The translations under genes and the position numbers were made by a program. Below the pieces are notes generated by a model. The model saw only the letters and a program-made list of their open reading frames with translations. It ran no database searches and was not told where the DNA came from. A stretch of 64,000 nucleotides of DNA from Paracentrotus lividus (taxonomy: Eukaryota; Echinodermata; Echinoidea; Camarodonta; Echinidae): contig CALNVZ010003435.1 in assembly GCA_940671915.1 (NCBI GenBank), positions 15,349,676 through 15,413,675 of the forward strand, in the 5' to 3' direction. Of the stretch, positions 11,114-25,100 are shown piece by piece (within the stretch, counting starts at the first letter, position 1; each line of letters starts with the position of its first letter).

Positions 11114-14100
11114 TTATACATGGTTACATTCTTGCAACAATTGCCATCCCTGAATGAAAAAAACTCAATCAAATGCTTCTATAAGCAAAACTTGGTGCAA
11201 ACTCAGCAAATAAGCACACACCATAACAGACTTTAAACCCACTGAAACGGGATTTATCTCCACACTAATAGACCCATTGTGCAATATTACAGAATTTAGT
11301 TTTCAATTTAAACGTAAGTTCAACTGTTAAAAAGATTGAGATTGACGAAAAATTGAAATTTTCTTCTCATCATTTCCATTACATTGTTTTTATTCTTAGA
11401 AAGAATAGTATGGAAATGGATTAAGAGAAATCTGAGAAATATTCTCTTTCTGCCCATTATATTGTCCCTTGGAGCATGACAATTTCTTTTAAAAAATTCA
11501 AATGGTATCTTCAATTTGTCTGTTATTTGATTTGGGTTGAAAATAGTACCATTGCACTAAAGAAAACCTTTTAATTTCATGACAATACATGATAAATAGC
11601 AAACAAATGCTATCAAATATCAGCTAAGAAGAAAAATAAGTTCAACAACAAAACTATTTAAGCAAAGAGAAAACACTGCGTATTCTAGGACCACGCTACA
11701 TAGATCTTTACAATTTGAATCTTGGCTACTGATATAAGTTACATTTCCTAATCACACACACACATATGGGTCATGACAACTAACAAATTTCTGACCAAAT
11801 ATACAATTATACAAATCATACCACTTCTAAAGGAAAATCTATGATCATGCTTTTTCCTTCTTTAGTAAATAAAAATTATCTTTAGCCATATATATGCCTT
11901 GCAGTCTCAAAAAAGTTTGAGAATGAAGTTAGCGAACCTGTTTATCAAAACGTTGATTGAGCATGATATGGAAAATTAAGTAAAAGCAAACTAATTTTGT
12001 ATCAAGCAAGTTTTTTTTTTTTTTTTTAATTCAAACTCAAACATCCTGTTTAAAAAATACCTTTGTGTTATGTTTGTTTAATTCAAATCCAGTTCCAAAT
12101 TCATTTGGATGCATGGGAGTGAAAAATTTAGTACCCAGTAATTTTACTGCAATTAGAATTTCCGATGGCTCTGCAATAAGAGAAGTTATGAAATTCAACT
12201 TCTAATTTCTAATTTCTAAAATTGCTCATCTATCATTCTACCTATATTTAAAACACAAATATCCCTGTACAAAGAAATGGAATGTTGCAGAAATATACAT
12301 TAGTAATCACCTAAAAACAAATACTTATCTGCAAATTTTCAAAGACAAATTAAAATGCAATCAAAATTTGCAACGTAGTAAAAGTATAGTGAGAAAAGAA
12401 CATGCAATAAGTACATTTAATAAAAGCAAACACAAATCTTACATTTTCCTTTCATGATCAATATCTTGAAAAAGGCTCGACACATGAATAAAAACACAAG
12501 TGAAAAGTTACATTGGTGTAAAGAGGGAATAAAATGCAACAACCTGATTCTCTTTCTTTTAGCATGAAATTACCCTGTATGAATCTTTTAGTTGATTATT
12601 TTTCTAGCAATGACACAATAAAAAAAATAAAAATCTGATATAAGTCATACTAATACTAATATCTTAATCAACAATAACACCATTTTCTTATTGTTTTGCT
12701 TTAATAATTTGCCTGATAGATTAATTATATTGACTTCCATTTTGCAGCACAAATGAAACCAATTATCATGGAATTACAATAAATAAAATGGCAAATAATG
12801 TTACAGGTATTCATTAATAAATTAAATTCTTTTTGGGTTTCACGATCAATTTACCAAATCATCAGCAAATGGTAGTTTTGAGGAGCAATAACATCAAGGC
12901 TTTAAGAATAACTATCCTCTCTTGAAAAAGCAGATAATCAGACAACAAAATAAGGGAAGTGAAGGGATATAATCATGTTTTACTGGTTGACAATGAAAAT
13001 TCTAATATCCATCTTAACCTCTAAAAATGGGAACAAAACTTGCATCGTAATATTAACATGATCATAAAACACAACTAATCGATTATGATACTGAATAGTG
13101 ACATGAGTAACACACAAAAAGGCATGTCCAGTTGTGCAGCATTATGTAACAAAGAGGGCGATACACACATTTGTTACTTCTGTTTCGATCTACGACAACA
13201 GGGTTGGTCACAATCACAAATCCACGAGTATAAAACATGGCAGCATTTCTTTTAATGATTTTTTTTAACCTTTCGTATTGAAGATCACGATATAAATACT
13301 TTGCAGGTCGAGAACACATTCATAATGGTCGAGTCGAGTATGTAATTGTTGGTGGAAAAAATTGGATACACAGATTCAGCGCAGCATTATCTCGAAATGA
13401 CTGAAATCGTGGAGTACCAATCAATGTAATCATCACACATCAGCAGGAAAGTTAGTATTGTGAGAATATATCTGCAGCCTTGGAGACTTGAAATGATGAA
13501 TAGTAGTTCATCTAAACACACGGACTCAATAGTACAGATGGTAGCATTTATATATTCCCTGTGTAATGCTATGATGAAAGGGAGTGTAGTCTCCTCACAC
13601 ATAATGATGATTAAATATTCATCTAAACAGAACAACACAAGTGTTATTACATTGAATACCATCCTGTTTAGTGGGTATGCAGTTTCATTTGAAATATTCA
13701 ACAATCAAATTCAACACAAGGAAAACAGCATTATTGACATGCCTTCAATGTTGATGTAACTAACATGTACAGGAACCACAAGTACGGGTTCAAATTTTTG
13801 CAGCTTTAGGAAGATGTAACTAATGTTACACTATAACATCTAAAACAGAACTAAATAAAATAAGGTATCATCTTTAAAAATACAAGGAATACTGGAGAAT
13901 TTAATTCTAATAAGTAGTTTTGTAAGGCAATGCTTATTATAAGAAGATACATGTATTATGTTTGAGCAAGTTATGCTGCTTAGATATTGATAACATTTTG
14001 ATGCTCAACTCGGGGTGATATATTAAATTACATCGTATGCTAATTGACTCATGCAAGTGAGTAATAACAATTAGTTCACTTTCATGAGGTATTCACAGCC

Positions 14101-15830
14101 ATGCAACATGAACAAGGTATGTAAGTATCACACAACAACATAAACACTGTCTAGAAAAATTGCAACGTGATTCCTCAACAGTGTTTTGCAGCACTTATGT
14201 TTGTGGATCCTGCAGTCTAGATAACAATAAAGAGAGGAACAAAGTTCAAAGATCAAAGTTCAATTACAGGCATGAGGAATGTATCAGGTCCCTTCCTGCA
14301 GTCAATCGCAGCTCAGTGAATTCTAGGTTCTCATAACAAACTACTCTAAAACTACTCTATAAAAAAAAAAAAAGATTCACAAAAATATCACGACAATCAC
14401 TGTTAATGAACGAGTCACACATAGTGAAGAAAATATCCCTTCTCAGGATACATGGTGAAGCTGTAAATTTATGTTGCATTTTTCAGTGAAAAGAATTTTC
14501 CTAATTACTAACTCGTTAACAACTTTTTGTTAATATATCCTAATTAGATGATGCCCATATTGAAATATTTTTCATGATGTGAATTAATCAAATACCAGAT
14601 TTAGAAAGAAAATCTCATTGAGGGTAATCCCATCCCCCATCCTGTAATAATCTCAACATTTGAATCTTCAGAAAGGATTTTCTACATAAAAAATGCTCAA
14701 ATTCCTGAACACTTTATACTACATAGATATGGCAATTTGGAAGACCCAATGGTAATTGCATGGCCTGGTTTGATATGTCATAAAAAGAGGCAGCATTTAT
14801 GTAGCTTTGACTCTTTCAACTTTTCAGTAGTCAGAACAAGCTATTCTGTGACTTTCATCTGTTTACAATGCCTTCCATAGACTTTTAATTCACACCTCTC
14901 ACTAATTACTATGAGAAAAACTCCTTGTCTTGGACAATTCCAATTATCTAAGGTAACTTTTATTGGGCTGCAATAACTTTCATTGACCTACTTTGTCCTA
15001 ATCTTCCATGTACATTGTTCTCTGGTGTCGTCAAATTTGGCAACTTTTCTTCTCATCTGAGGGAAAATATCATTGTCTAGAGAGTTCAATTTCAATGGAC
15101 TTCGTCAACCACTTTTTTATGCTTTTAACAACTTTTGATGACCTTTGAAAACTCTTTTCGATCGACAGCACCTTATTTCAACATGTTATGTCAGAATCAT
15201 TTATGTCTATCCACTTCATAACAGTTCTTTCTCTTTTCTGCTGGCTATTCAATATTTGATTCAAATTCAATTTTCACTGAAATTTGATTTGATTTCTCCA
15301 CTGACCTCGTTGAGACCACCTCACACAATGTGCCAAAATAAGATTTCAGATTTCACTCTGAAATAGAAAAAAAAAATAATGGTAAAGGCTATAAAAAAAA
15401 AACTAAAAAAAAAAACTATGGAAATGGCTTTAAATCACAAAACATTCAATTTGTCTGATTGGGATAGTGCCAATCAGTAATTTGTTTCTTGAAAAAAAAA
15501 ATTGTAATCTACGGCACATCAACACAGAAGTTGACACATGAACTTGAAGAACTGATCTCAACTTTCTTTCTTACAGACGTCTTCTCTATTCCAACTGAAC
15601 ATATTGATTATATGCAGACATTTTGTATTCATAATATATTATTGTATCTTTCTGATTCGTTAGAATATCAGTTTCCTCAAAAATCTGTATAAACAGAAGT
15701 CTATTCCAGGCTGTGACCCTTTTCCAGTATCCCATCTCCCGCATATACTCCTAAGTGATATCAACTCAACAGGATAGGCTCAATAATCTAATGGTACATT
15801 ACTTTCTCCACAAGCATTACCGAGTCTGTT

Positions 15831-16232
15831 TTATCTCTCTGCTTTCTTGCGCAATCTTGACTCTGAAGGCGACGAAGAAGACGTGGTGGACCCTGAAGTT
15901 GATGTTGACGCGGACGATGAACACAAAGGCTCTGAAACTACTGGGATCGTTTCTGCTGCCATGGACAGAGGTAATGATGTAGCAGGGGGTGGCGGCAACT
16001 GTGGTGATTGTGGTTGTGGTGTAGGAGGTGATGGCGGCAGTGGTGCAGTACTTGTAGTTGGAAGGTCGGATGACGAGCTACCCTTGTCTGGTGACATCTC
16101 GGTTTCCGATGATTGTGATATCGTTGTTGCTTTTGTTGCAGCTGTTGAAGGTTGCATTGCTGAAGATGTGGCTAGATTGGTATGGTTGTTGGCGTCTGTG
16201 TTCAGACGATCGACAAGTTCCCTGAGTTGACT
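15831..16232 (-). CDS. jarid2: jarid2 last coding exon (C-terminal tail)
   Basis: The acceptor is TCCTTATAG|AGTCAA; it encodes SQLRELVDRLNTDANN, then a low-complexity Ser/Thr/Pro tail with PPSPPTPQPQSP and Ser runs, ending SESRLRKKAER and TAA at 15831-15833. The tail has no domain; the basic last residues are compatible with nuclear location. The open frames on the opposite strand here are by-products of the biased composition. Confidence 0.9.
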   Translation of the reverse strand, partial: SQLRELVDRLNTDANNHTNLATSSAMQPSTAATKATTISQSSETEMSPDKGSSSSDLPTTSTAPLPPSPPTPQPQSPQLPPPPATSLPLSMAAETIPVVSEPLCSSSASTSTSGSTTSSSSPSESRLRKKAER

Positions 16233-19200
16233 CTATAAGGATACAAAGTGACAACATTTTTCTCCATCCAGAACAAATTGTGGGACTGTAAGAAGCCGCA
16301 TTGGTAGCAGTAGTGTTCTTACAAAATTGATAATGGTTACACTTCTTCATTCTTGTATAGTGTACATCACACCATGATTAAACATCTAAATTAGATTCCA
16401 AAGAGCTTTGGATACTGTAGCATCCCTTTAGTTCATTCCAAGGATTAATTCTAAAAGGTACCCAATTACTACAGTGCCAATTGAAAACCTGTGTCTTTTC
16501 AAAGAACAACTATGTTTACCGGGGGCTTGAACACACAACTTTGGGATTTCAATAAGCGTTTGAACAACTACACTATAAAAGTTACATTAAAACATAGGTA
16601 TTCAATTTTACCTCTAATGTGTAAATTTAATTTTCAAGGGCACTCTTGATCCAAGTTTAGGTTTCAGAGATGTGTCCTCCAACTACTATTTACTAAGTAC
16701 AAAACCTTTAATAATCTAGAAACACTTACTGCACTATATCTGTAGAGAAGTTTGAAGTTTCTTCCAGACATCTTTGTCTTTGTGATCATCTGGTAGGCAT
16801 GATGGAGGCAGTACACTCTATCCTCTCGCTCACTTACAACCTGCGCATGATAGGAAATGTAAGCAATACTAGTACTTGAATTTGTAATTAAAGATTTAGT
16901 GCTTAAACCCTACCCTTTCAGCTAATTCCTCAAACCACCCATATCCTTGCTTCCAATTTCCTATTACCCACAGCCTGTAGGTACTAAAGGGTTAAATATA
17001 TGGCAAAATTATCAAAAAGTGACAAATAAAAGGAAATTTTTTCTGTGTTTGAAGACATTTGACCTTTGTTCACCAGTTAATCTTTAACTGAGCAAAAAAA
17101 TACCTTATTTTATTTACAATGATGATAATGATTTGTGTTTTTTGCATTTCATGGTACATCATTGGAAATCCAATTACTGTATCATTACAGAGACAAAAAT
17201 ATAAATCTTGTATCTTGCAAGTCTTTCAAGAAGAAAAAGTTTACTTTTGCTCATCCTCAGGCACTATTGGGGGATATTTTTCTCTCTCTCCATTTAATAT
17301 TTTCTTCATCGTCTTTTGCAAGAAAATTTGATTAACAAGATATTTGCTGGATCATATATGACCTTTGACCTTACCATTGATAGATAGCATGGTTGTCTGC
17401 ATACATGGCAGCCCTTGTCAGAGGCATGCTGGTTCCTAGACCTGGCCCCAGCCTGAAAGGACTGGCCGTCTTCACATGTCTCTGAGTCCGCAAAGCAAAT
17501 GGAAGACTTGAGGCCTGCAGTGGACAGCTGTTGGCGAAGACTAAGCTCTTGGTCTCTGTCCAAAAAAACAAATACACAATATAGTTTAAATACCAGTAAT
17601 TCTCTCTACTTTACCCGAGTGCAGATTTGCCGAATCTATAAAAGTAATTGCTTTTACTAGGATTTTATTAAACATTTACTTTTGAATTCATCTCATTTCA
17701 ATACTCATTTATTCTGTTTCCAAATGATAAAATAAAACAATAATAGTCGTATAACAATAACACAAAATATCACAATAACATAATAAGAAAAATCAAATAT
17801 TAAGTAAAACCAATAACTTCTTCTTTTTTTTTAGTGAACTGTGTCCTTAGAAGTGTTAGACTATATCATCCTAACATAAAAATGTTCCTTTTGCATTGAC
17901 CGAGTTTGATTAAATGTAAATCATAACTAGATATAAATGCAGTTCAGGTGAATAATAAAAAAAAAAATGGTGATGCCCAAAAATGAACACAATGTTACCT
18001 GATGAGAACCAGCTTTGCTTGGAGTTCCCTGAGGAGGTTTGGATCGATCTTGGCAGCATTTAAGGTAAGGACACACAAGAGATGTTCCACAGAGAAGAGA
18101 GTCGCTTGCTTCAGTTCCTGACAAATCTACAAGTACAAACAACATAAGCTTGTATTTTCTTATCATCGTAATCATGATATATGTATGTGTACAAGTCTTT
18201 ATAAAAAGTATATGAGTCCACATGCTTTTGACTCTCATCAGACACAACAACAAATACGTAGAAATCATTTCACAGAAGTAAATTATTGTTAATTAGCTCT
18301 GCACATGTAAAAATGTACAGATATTTTGTAGGTCTGAGTCTCAGTTTGTGTTATTTATTTATTTTTTTAAAATAACTGAACAATGTATTGTGTCATGATA
18401 GTTTTAGATAACAACAGACACAAATTGACCTTTATTATTCCTTTGTGCAGAAAAAAGTCCAAGCCGTATTTGACACAGGGTTTGAAATCTTCAAAATTCC
18501 ATTGATAGGCGTTCAAGCCATAGGCATCCCATTGGTTCTTACCTACAAGTATATAGATAAGTTTCCTTTGAAGTAAAAGTAAATCACCATCACTCATGGA
18601 AGCGTGATAGCTCAGTCGGTAGAGCCGTGATATCGAACGGGGAGATCCCTCTTTAAACCAAGTAGATGTGCTAGCCCCCTTTGGTAAGGCCTTATTCCCC
18701 ACTACCAAGGCCCTCGGATAGGCTTTAAAGCCATAGGTCCCCCTGGCTTTAATTGCTCCCCAGTCTGGTAAAATAGAAAGAATCAATCAACTCTGCTTGA
18801 GGAGACTGATTAGGCAGACTTTATATTTAAAAAAAAACTAAAAAAAGACAATAGTGACTAAGTACTAAGAATACAGACAACAATTTTTGCTTTAATTTAA
18901 ATTAAGGGTGTCTGAACCATAGACAAAAAAAACAGTTCTTGATAATCAAAAAACCTAACTGCACTAAAAAGAGTTATTATTAATATATTCTGAAGGAATC
19001 TAAATTTACCTCAAACGCTCTCAGACAGTGGTGGACGTTGCTGGCAGAGGCAAATGGGATTGCCTCTGACGTGCTGTAGCCAGTGCAGAGGTTTGCCCTT
19101 GCGGCACCTTGGGCTACGATGACAAACTCTCCCGGTTCCTGGACCAGCCGGTAGACCGGTACATCTCTGCATGCTAGTACTGATGGAGGGGCCTGGAACA

Positions 19201-22153
19201 GTAAAATAATACAATGCTTTATAGAAGATACATATGCCAAGTCATTACCTGGGCCCTGTTTCATAGAACTGTTGCCCTTATTTTAAGTTAAAAGCTACTG
19301 TTACAAGCTACTACATCACTGCTTGTGATTGGCTTAGAGAACAACTCATATAATATGTTATTGGACATAAATTTTTATGAAACAAGGCCCTGGTATGGTC
19401 TAATATATAAGGAAATAAACTGTTGTGATGCGGTCACTGCAGTGATGTTCATGGGTATTGGAAGGAGGATATTCATCAATACTTGTGTGTTGCATACATA
19501 TGCTTCTTTGAAAATGGTGTAGTTCATGACATGATTTGATATAAAATACAAGTTAAGTCTCAGTTTAAGTAATTCAAATTCATTATGGCAAAGGCTTGAA
19601 GCATTCATAAAACAAATGATGGCTGTGAAGTGTGCAGAATACAAAATGAAATAAAGAAGAGTTTCTTGGGATATTTAGGAGGTTAAGATATTTTTTTTTC
19701 AGAGACAGGAAGGATTGAAAGACACAGAAGTATAGGGGAGTAGAGTAGTATTACAATGGAAACCTCAAAGAAATGACTTGAAGAGCAAGGAGTGGAGGAT
19801 CAAGGAGAAGAATGTTTGGACAACGCTAGTGACTGTTAGTCATGGATCACAATTATTGCCAAAGTGTGTCGACGTGGCAGAATAGTAGAATAATTGACAT
19901 ACCATGCAGTGTAGGTTGTTCCTATAGAGGCAGTGTTGTTGATATGTGCACAGGTCGGGCACTTCTGATTGCAGCAATTCTTCAAGTTTATTGCAGTGGC
20001 TGGCTGGTACACCATACCTGAATAATACAAGATTCAAACAAACATATCCTTTGGTTTTCAACTGTAAAGGGAAAACATGCTTACATGTACATGTACATAG
20101 GAAAATAAAGATGTATATAGACAAGATATCCATTGTATCCAACAAATTAAATTCCAATAAAGGATTACATACTTCAAAGGCAGTTGGTACAAACCTTGGC
20201 TCTACATATGGACCACCCTTTAAACCCATACCTTTATAAGGGGTGTGTTCACACAGAGATGCTACACATTGCGTATCAAAATAAACGCAACAAGATTTAA
20301 TTTCAAAGTTGTGAAGATTGTGTTAGTTTTAAACCAAATTGAATAGTAACAAGTTAAAGCCACATATCTCCTCTTTCCAATGATATCTTATTTATTCATA
20401 CATGGTGATGGATGGCTGGCTAATCATTCTTTTTGGACAATGGGACAAAGAGGACAAGGGCCAAGTTTTAGACCCTGCTTCGAGCATCAAACTCATAAAT
20501 GTCATAATGATTCTTTGTCGGAGAGTTGCAATGTCAAGTGGAGGGGTAATAAACACTTTGCTCTTGAGAAAAGAAAAAGTCTTAACAAGTCAGGTCCGGA
20601 GATCGCGGTGGCCACACCACATCATGATAACAAGGGAAACAATCGATGCCCCAAAACCTCAGCCAATCTGTTTCTTACTGCAACTTTTTGGACATTGAGT
20701 GATTGCCTTGTGTCATGATGTGGAGTGGCCACCGCGATCTCTGGATCTGACTTGTGACTTTTTTTTTTGGGGGGGGGGGGGTTATCTCAAGAGCAAAGGG
20801 TTTATTACCCCTCCACCCAAGCCTCCACCTGACACTGCAACTCTTCAACAAAGAATCATTGATAAGTTTGATTCTCTATGCCACAAGGCCCCAATGATCC
20901 GCAGGGCTGTGCTTGAGATGGAGAAACAAGCTAATCTCTGTGTGGAAAGGAATGCGGGCCATGTTGAGGGGCATGGGATGTAATGTTTAGAGAGAGACAT
21001 CCTAAATAAGACAACAGTAAGTTGTGATTATCAATTCCATTACTCCATTTTGTTGAGTTAATTTCTAGTAAGATGCCATGATTCTTGCCGTCCACTTTGT
21101 CCCATTGTCCAAAAAGAATGATAACTCAGCCATCCCTGACCTTGTATGAATAAATAAGATATCATTGGAAAGAGGAGATATGTGGCTTTAACGTGTTACT
21201 ACTCACTTTGGTGTAAAACTAATACAATCTATACAAGTTTGAAATTAATTCTTGTTGCGTTTATTTTGATACGCACTGTATATGAACCCCATTGTATACC
21301 TTTATAAGGGGTATGTTTAGACCGAGATACTTACCATATCTTAGGGGACCCTGTATGTAAGTACTCTATCTGTGACAATCCTTGGCTATCTACGGACCAT
21401 CCCTCTGACCCATACATCATGGCTATCTTCATAAGAGGCATGTTCACACCAAGGTTGTTAGGCAACAGGTGGAGGATGTTACTTGGATTCTTCCCAATGT
21501 TCTTACAGTTCCAGTTGTGCCTATTGATAAAAATAAAATGAAAATAATCAAAATATGTAGTCGTGCAGGCTTGGTGGATAAAGAACTAAAGTACAATCAA
21601 TTCCACATCCATTTTATAACCATATATATCATGAACACTTGTCCCTTATTTCATAATTTATCATTACCATATTTTTTTTAGTAATAACAATTGTTTATTC
21701 TCTGTTGAAGTGAATTATATATGTAATCATAAATAATGGCCCGAATTCACAAACGTGGTTTAGTTAGTCCATGGTCTAAATCAATTGTTTAAACCACGGA
21801 TTTAGACCATGGTCTAAATTTTGGTATTCACAAACCACGTGATTTAGACCATGGACTAACTAAACCACGTTTGTGAATTTGGGCCAATGTGTCTAAGAAT
21901 TAAAGTGTGAAAATAGATCTGTAATTTTCATTCTCGATGTTCATGCTACCAATAAACCTAAAAGGATGTGAAATGAATCCAATTGCATTGTTTCCTGTAC
22001 AATTGTGTATTTATAGAAACCTGGTAAAAAGAACTCTAATTCTGGCATTAAAAAAGAAAATTATACAATTTCACTGTGATGAGAGCTGATAAAAAGCTTA
22101 ATTTCACCTTCTTCAAATATCTGCAAATTTTAACATACACTCACTTGCAAGTT

Positions 22154-22198
<45 letters not shown>

Positions 22199-25100
22199 AA
22201 ATAACAATGATAAGTGTAGTGATGATGAAAAAATAATTTTGTGATTGATAACTATGATGGTTTGAAAAAACTGGTCCTGGGGATGACAGTAAATGTTACC
22301 TTCTCAATCTTCGCATATCACATTCATTTCAATTTTGATAACATCGACATGGCAAATACTTCATTAAAACTGATGCAACTTTTACCAGGGGGGCATTTCA
22401 TCAAAGGACTTGTCGGACATTTTATCCGACAAATTTGGTCTCAGCCAATCAGGTGCATGCATTTCAGTAGCTTATAATAGTTTGTCGGATAAAACGTCCG
22501 ACAAGTCCTTTCATGAAACGCTCCATTGGGCCCTGTTGCATAAAGTGTTGCTATAATTATAGTAAATTTGCCATCATGGTAACGTTGCTGAATAGCCAAT
22601 CAAATGCAGTATTCCATGAAAGTTAAAATTGATGTCAGAGTTACTATAAATGCAACAGAGCCCAGATTTAGATTTTTTTTTTTAATATCATGGAATGAAC
22701 TGATGGAAATACAACAATGAATCTTTTTGCTTTTTGAGAAAGCTTCAGGATGCAAATGCTTCTTATTCTATAATTAGCATACTTTTAATTGCAGCAGGAA
22801 TAACAATTGCTGTATGCATTTCACTAGTTTTTTTTTTTTTTTTTTTAAATAAATGATGAATACAGAGGGGCTTGCTTTAAAAGCATGATTGCTAATGCAG
22901 TGGTCACAACTGGGGGTGTTTCAAGAAAGGGCTTGTTGGACTTGTTATCAGACAAATTTGCTCTCAGCCATTCAGATGCAAGTATTTCAGTAGCTTATAA
23001 CAGTTGTCAGTGAGAATCAGTGCATATTTGTTTCATGAAATGCTCCCATTGTCATGCATCATATTTTGGTGAAAATCCTTGTGTTGGATCGATGGAGTTG
23101 ACGGACACATGATGCAGGCTGCAGGACATGAACTTACAATAACATGCACGAACAGCTGTGACCATCGCATTAGTCAGGCAAATTGGTTAGTCAAGCAAAT
23201 CAGGTAGTCAGCTAAAGCAAGTCTGCTGCTTCAGTTCTTGCATTACTCTAATTATACATCAACCCTTACTTTGTAAAAGCCAGTAAACCAACCAAAGAAA
23301 TTGAAGGTTAAAAAAAGTTTTTGAATGTAAAAATACAGATGCTTTCTTACCAAACCAGACAGTAAACTTTATTCAAACTGAGAATGAAATACCAACTTTA
23401 ACAATTTACAAAAATAGCATTATATGGGATTTGTTGAGAATATGGAACAGGGTGAATGTAATAGTAAGATGGATTTGTTGTTTTTATAAAATGGCAAACA
23501 AAACTAGGAGTCTTTCCAGGCAAAATAACATAACAAAATACACACGTGTTTAACAAAAGGAATTGTGATGTCATATGCAAATATATTTGTCAAGAACTGG
23601 AATAAACATTTAAAGTAAATTAAACGTTTACTCCAATCATTCACAGTATGGAGACACAAAATACATTAATGCACGATAGACAAATACATGTTCTATTATG
23701 ATTTACATTTGCAGTGGGCTAATATCATTATGCAGCATTACCTTTTCGTTTCTTTAAAGATAAGGAAAAGGGAGAAAAATAAAGCACAATAGAATGACAG
23801 AAACACTACGAGTTGAGAAGAAACAAAGGAGGTATCAGCAAAGGGTACGAGTGATAACAATTTCGAAAATTTATAACAAAAACAAATGAAGTCTAAATAT
23901 CCATTCACCTTTCATCCCTGCTTAATGGAATAAGAACTTACAAAATGTATTTAATCACATAACTTAGATATATTTCTAGCACTATATTCCATGCCAGCAG
24001 TGTTAGTGAAGCAAGCATGTGATAAACAGAAATCTAAGTGTTAATAATCATCTTTTCTAAATGCAATCATTTTCTACTATCGCTTTGAACAATTTTGACA
24101 TAAAACTAGGTAGATTATTCCATGCAATGGAATGCAAACACAATTTACAATTTATGAACATTTTCATGGCCGACATTCCGTGCAGTTTTGAGGGTTGCAT
24201 GGGCTGATTTAGAACAATGTTTTGTTGATTTAGGGATTTTGAGGACTTACTTTGCATATGGGTTTTGCCTATTAGTAGTAAATCCACTATCAAAGGGAAC
24301 AGACATAGTTTATAGTGTTATTACAATCTATGAGAGCTACAAATGGATATTATTTAGGTTGGACAAATAATTCATTTCACCAACATTCCATATAATAATA
24401 TTTCCACACATCATTAGTCGACCGCAACAACAAGATGAAATATCTAAAAGTTACAGCAATATACTGCATTTTTTAGCGGTTGATTATAAGTAGTATTATT
24501 GCTTTCAACAAACATACTTCATGATGTTATAGTATGCATTGTTAACTACTTTTTACAAACATAAATTAATTTCCCAAATTGATTGATATATAAGAGAGAA
24601 ATGGTGTGGCACAATTTGTGTTAACAAGATTGATCTTGGTTCTGAAGACATTTTGTTTCTAATTAATGGTGCCTTCATTTATTTCATGGACAAGAAAAAT
24701 GGTGCAGTAATGAAATTTCAATGGGCCATATGCATAAAGTAATTAACTGCTTTTAACTAGATTTTTGCTCACATTTTCTTGATATCATGATGTTATGACC
24801 TTTGCATTATTTGCGTTATTTTTATTTGATTGTAATTGTTTATTTTGTCATTTGGAAATAAAAATGAATTGAATTGATTTCAAAAGTAAAATGCTTTTTT
24901 ATGCATACAGCCTTTTGTCCCAATATCTCTTGCATGTTAAAATCCTTCCTAGTTCCAATTCATTTTTTTTTTTAAGACTTCAGTTTCATTTACATATATA
25001 TGCAGATTGTGCAGTAAATATAAACATAGTAGGAGGTAAAACAAAAATTCATTGAAATTCATGTTACTGTGAAACAAAAAGAGAATATAATTATGAAATA

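Larger units (their letters stand above)
8061..15830. other. Convergent 3' spacer / possible long jarid2 3' UTR
   Basis: AT-rich sequence between two converging stop codons. Apart from two small transposons (10174-10635 and 10928-11113) no coding or RNA gene is recognised. Several TTTATT words (AATAAA on the - strand) could serve as jarid2 poly(A) signals, but none stands out. T and A tracts occur at 12010-12028 and 14360-14373. Confidence 0.4.

Noticed and set aside
15847..16230. + strand ORF of 127 aa rich in Gly, Asp and Val
   Set aside because: It is the antisense of the low-complexity jarid2 C-terminal exon; the - strand frame joins correctly by splicing and matches JARID2.
24057..24293. 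- strand ORF containing WNNLPS, reminiscent of LINE ORF2 ends
   Set aside because: The surrounding residues do not fit the usual LINE C-terminal pattern, and the apparent tail nearby is on the opposite strand.
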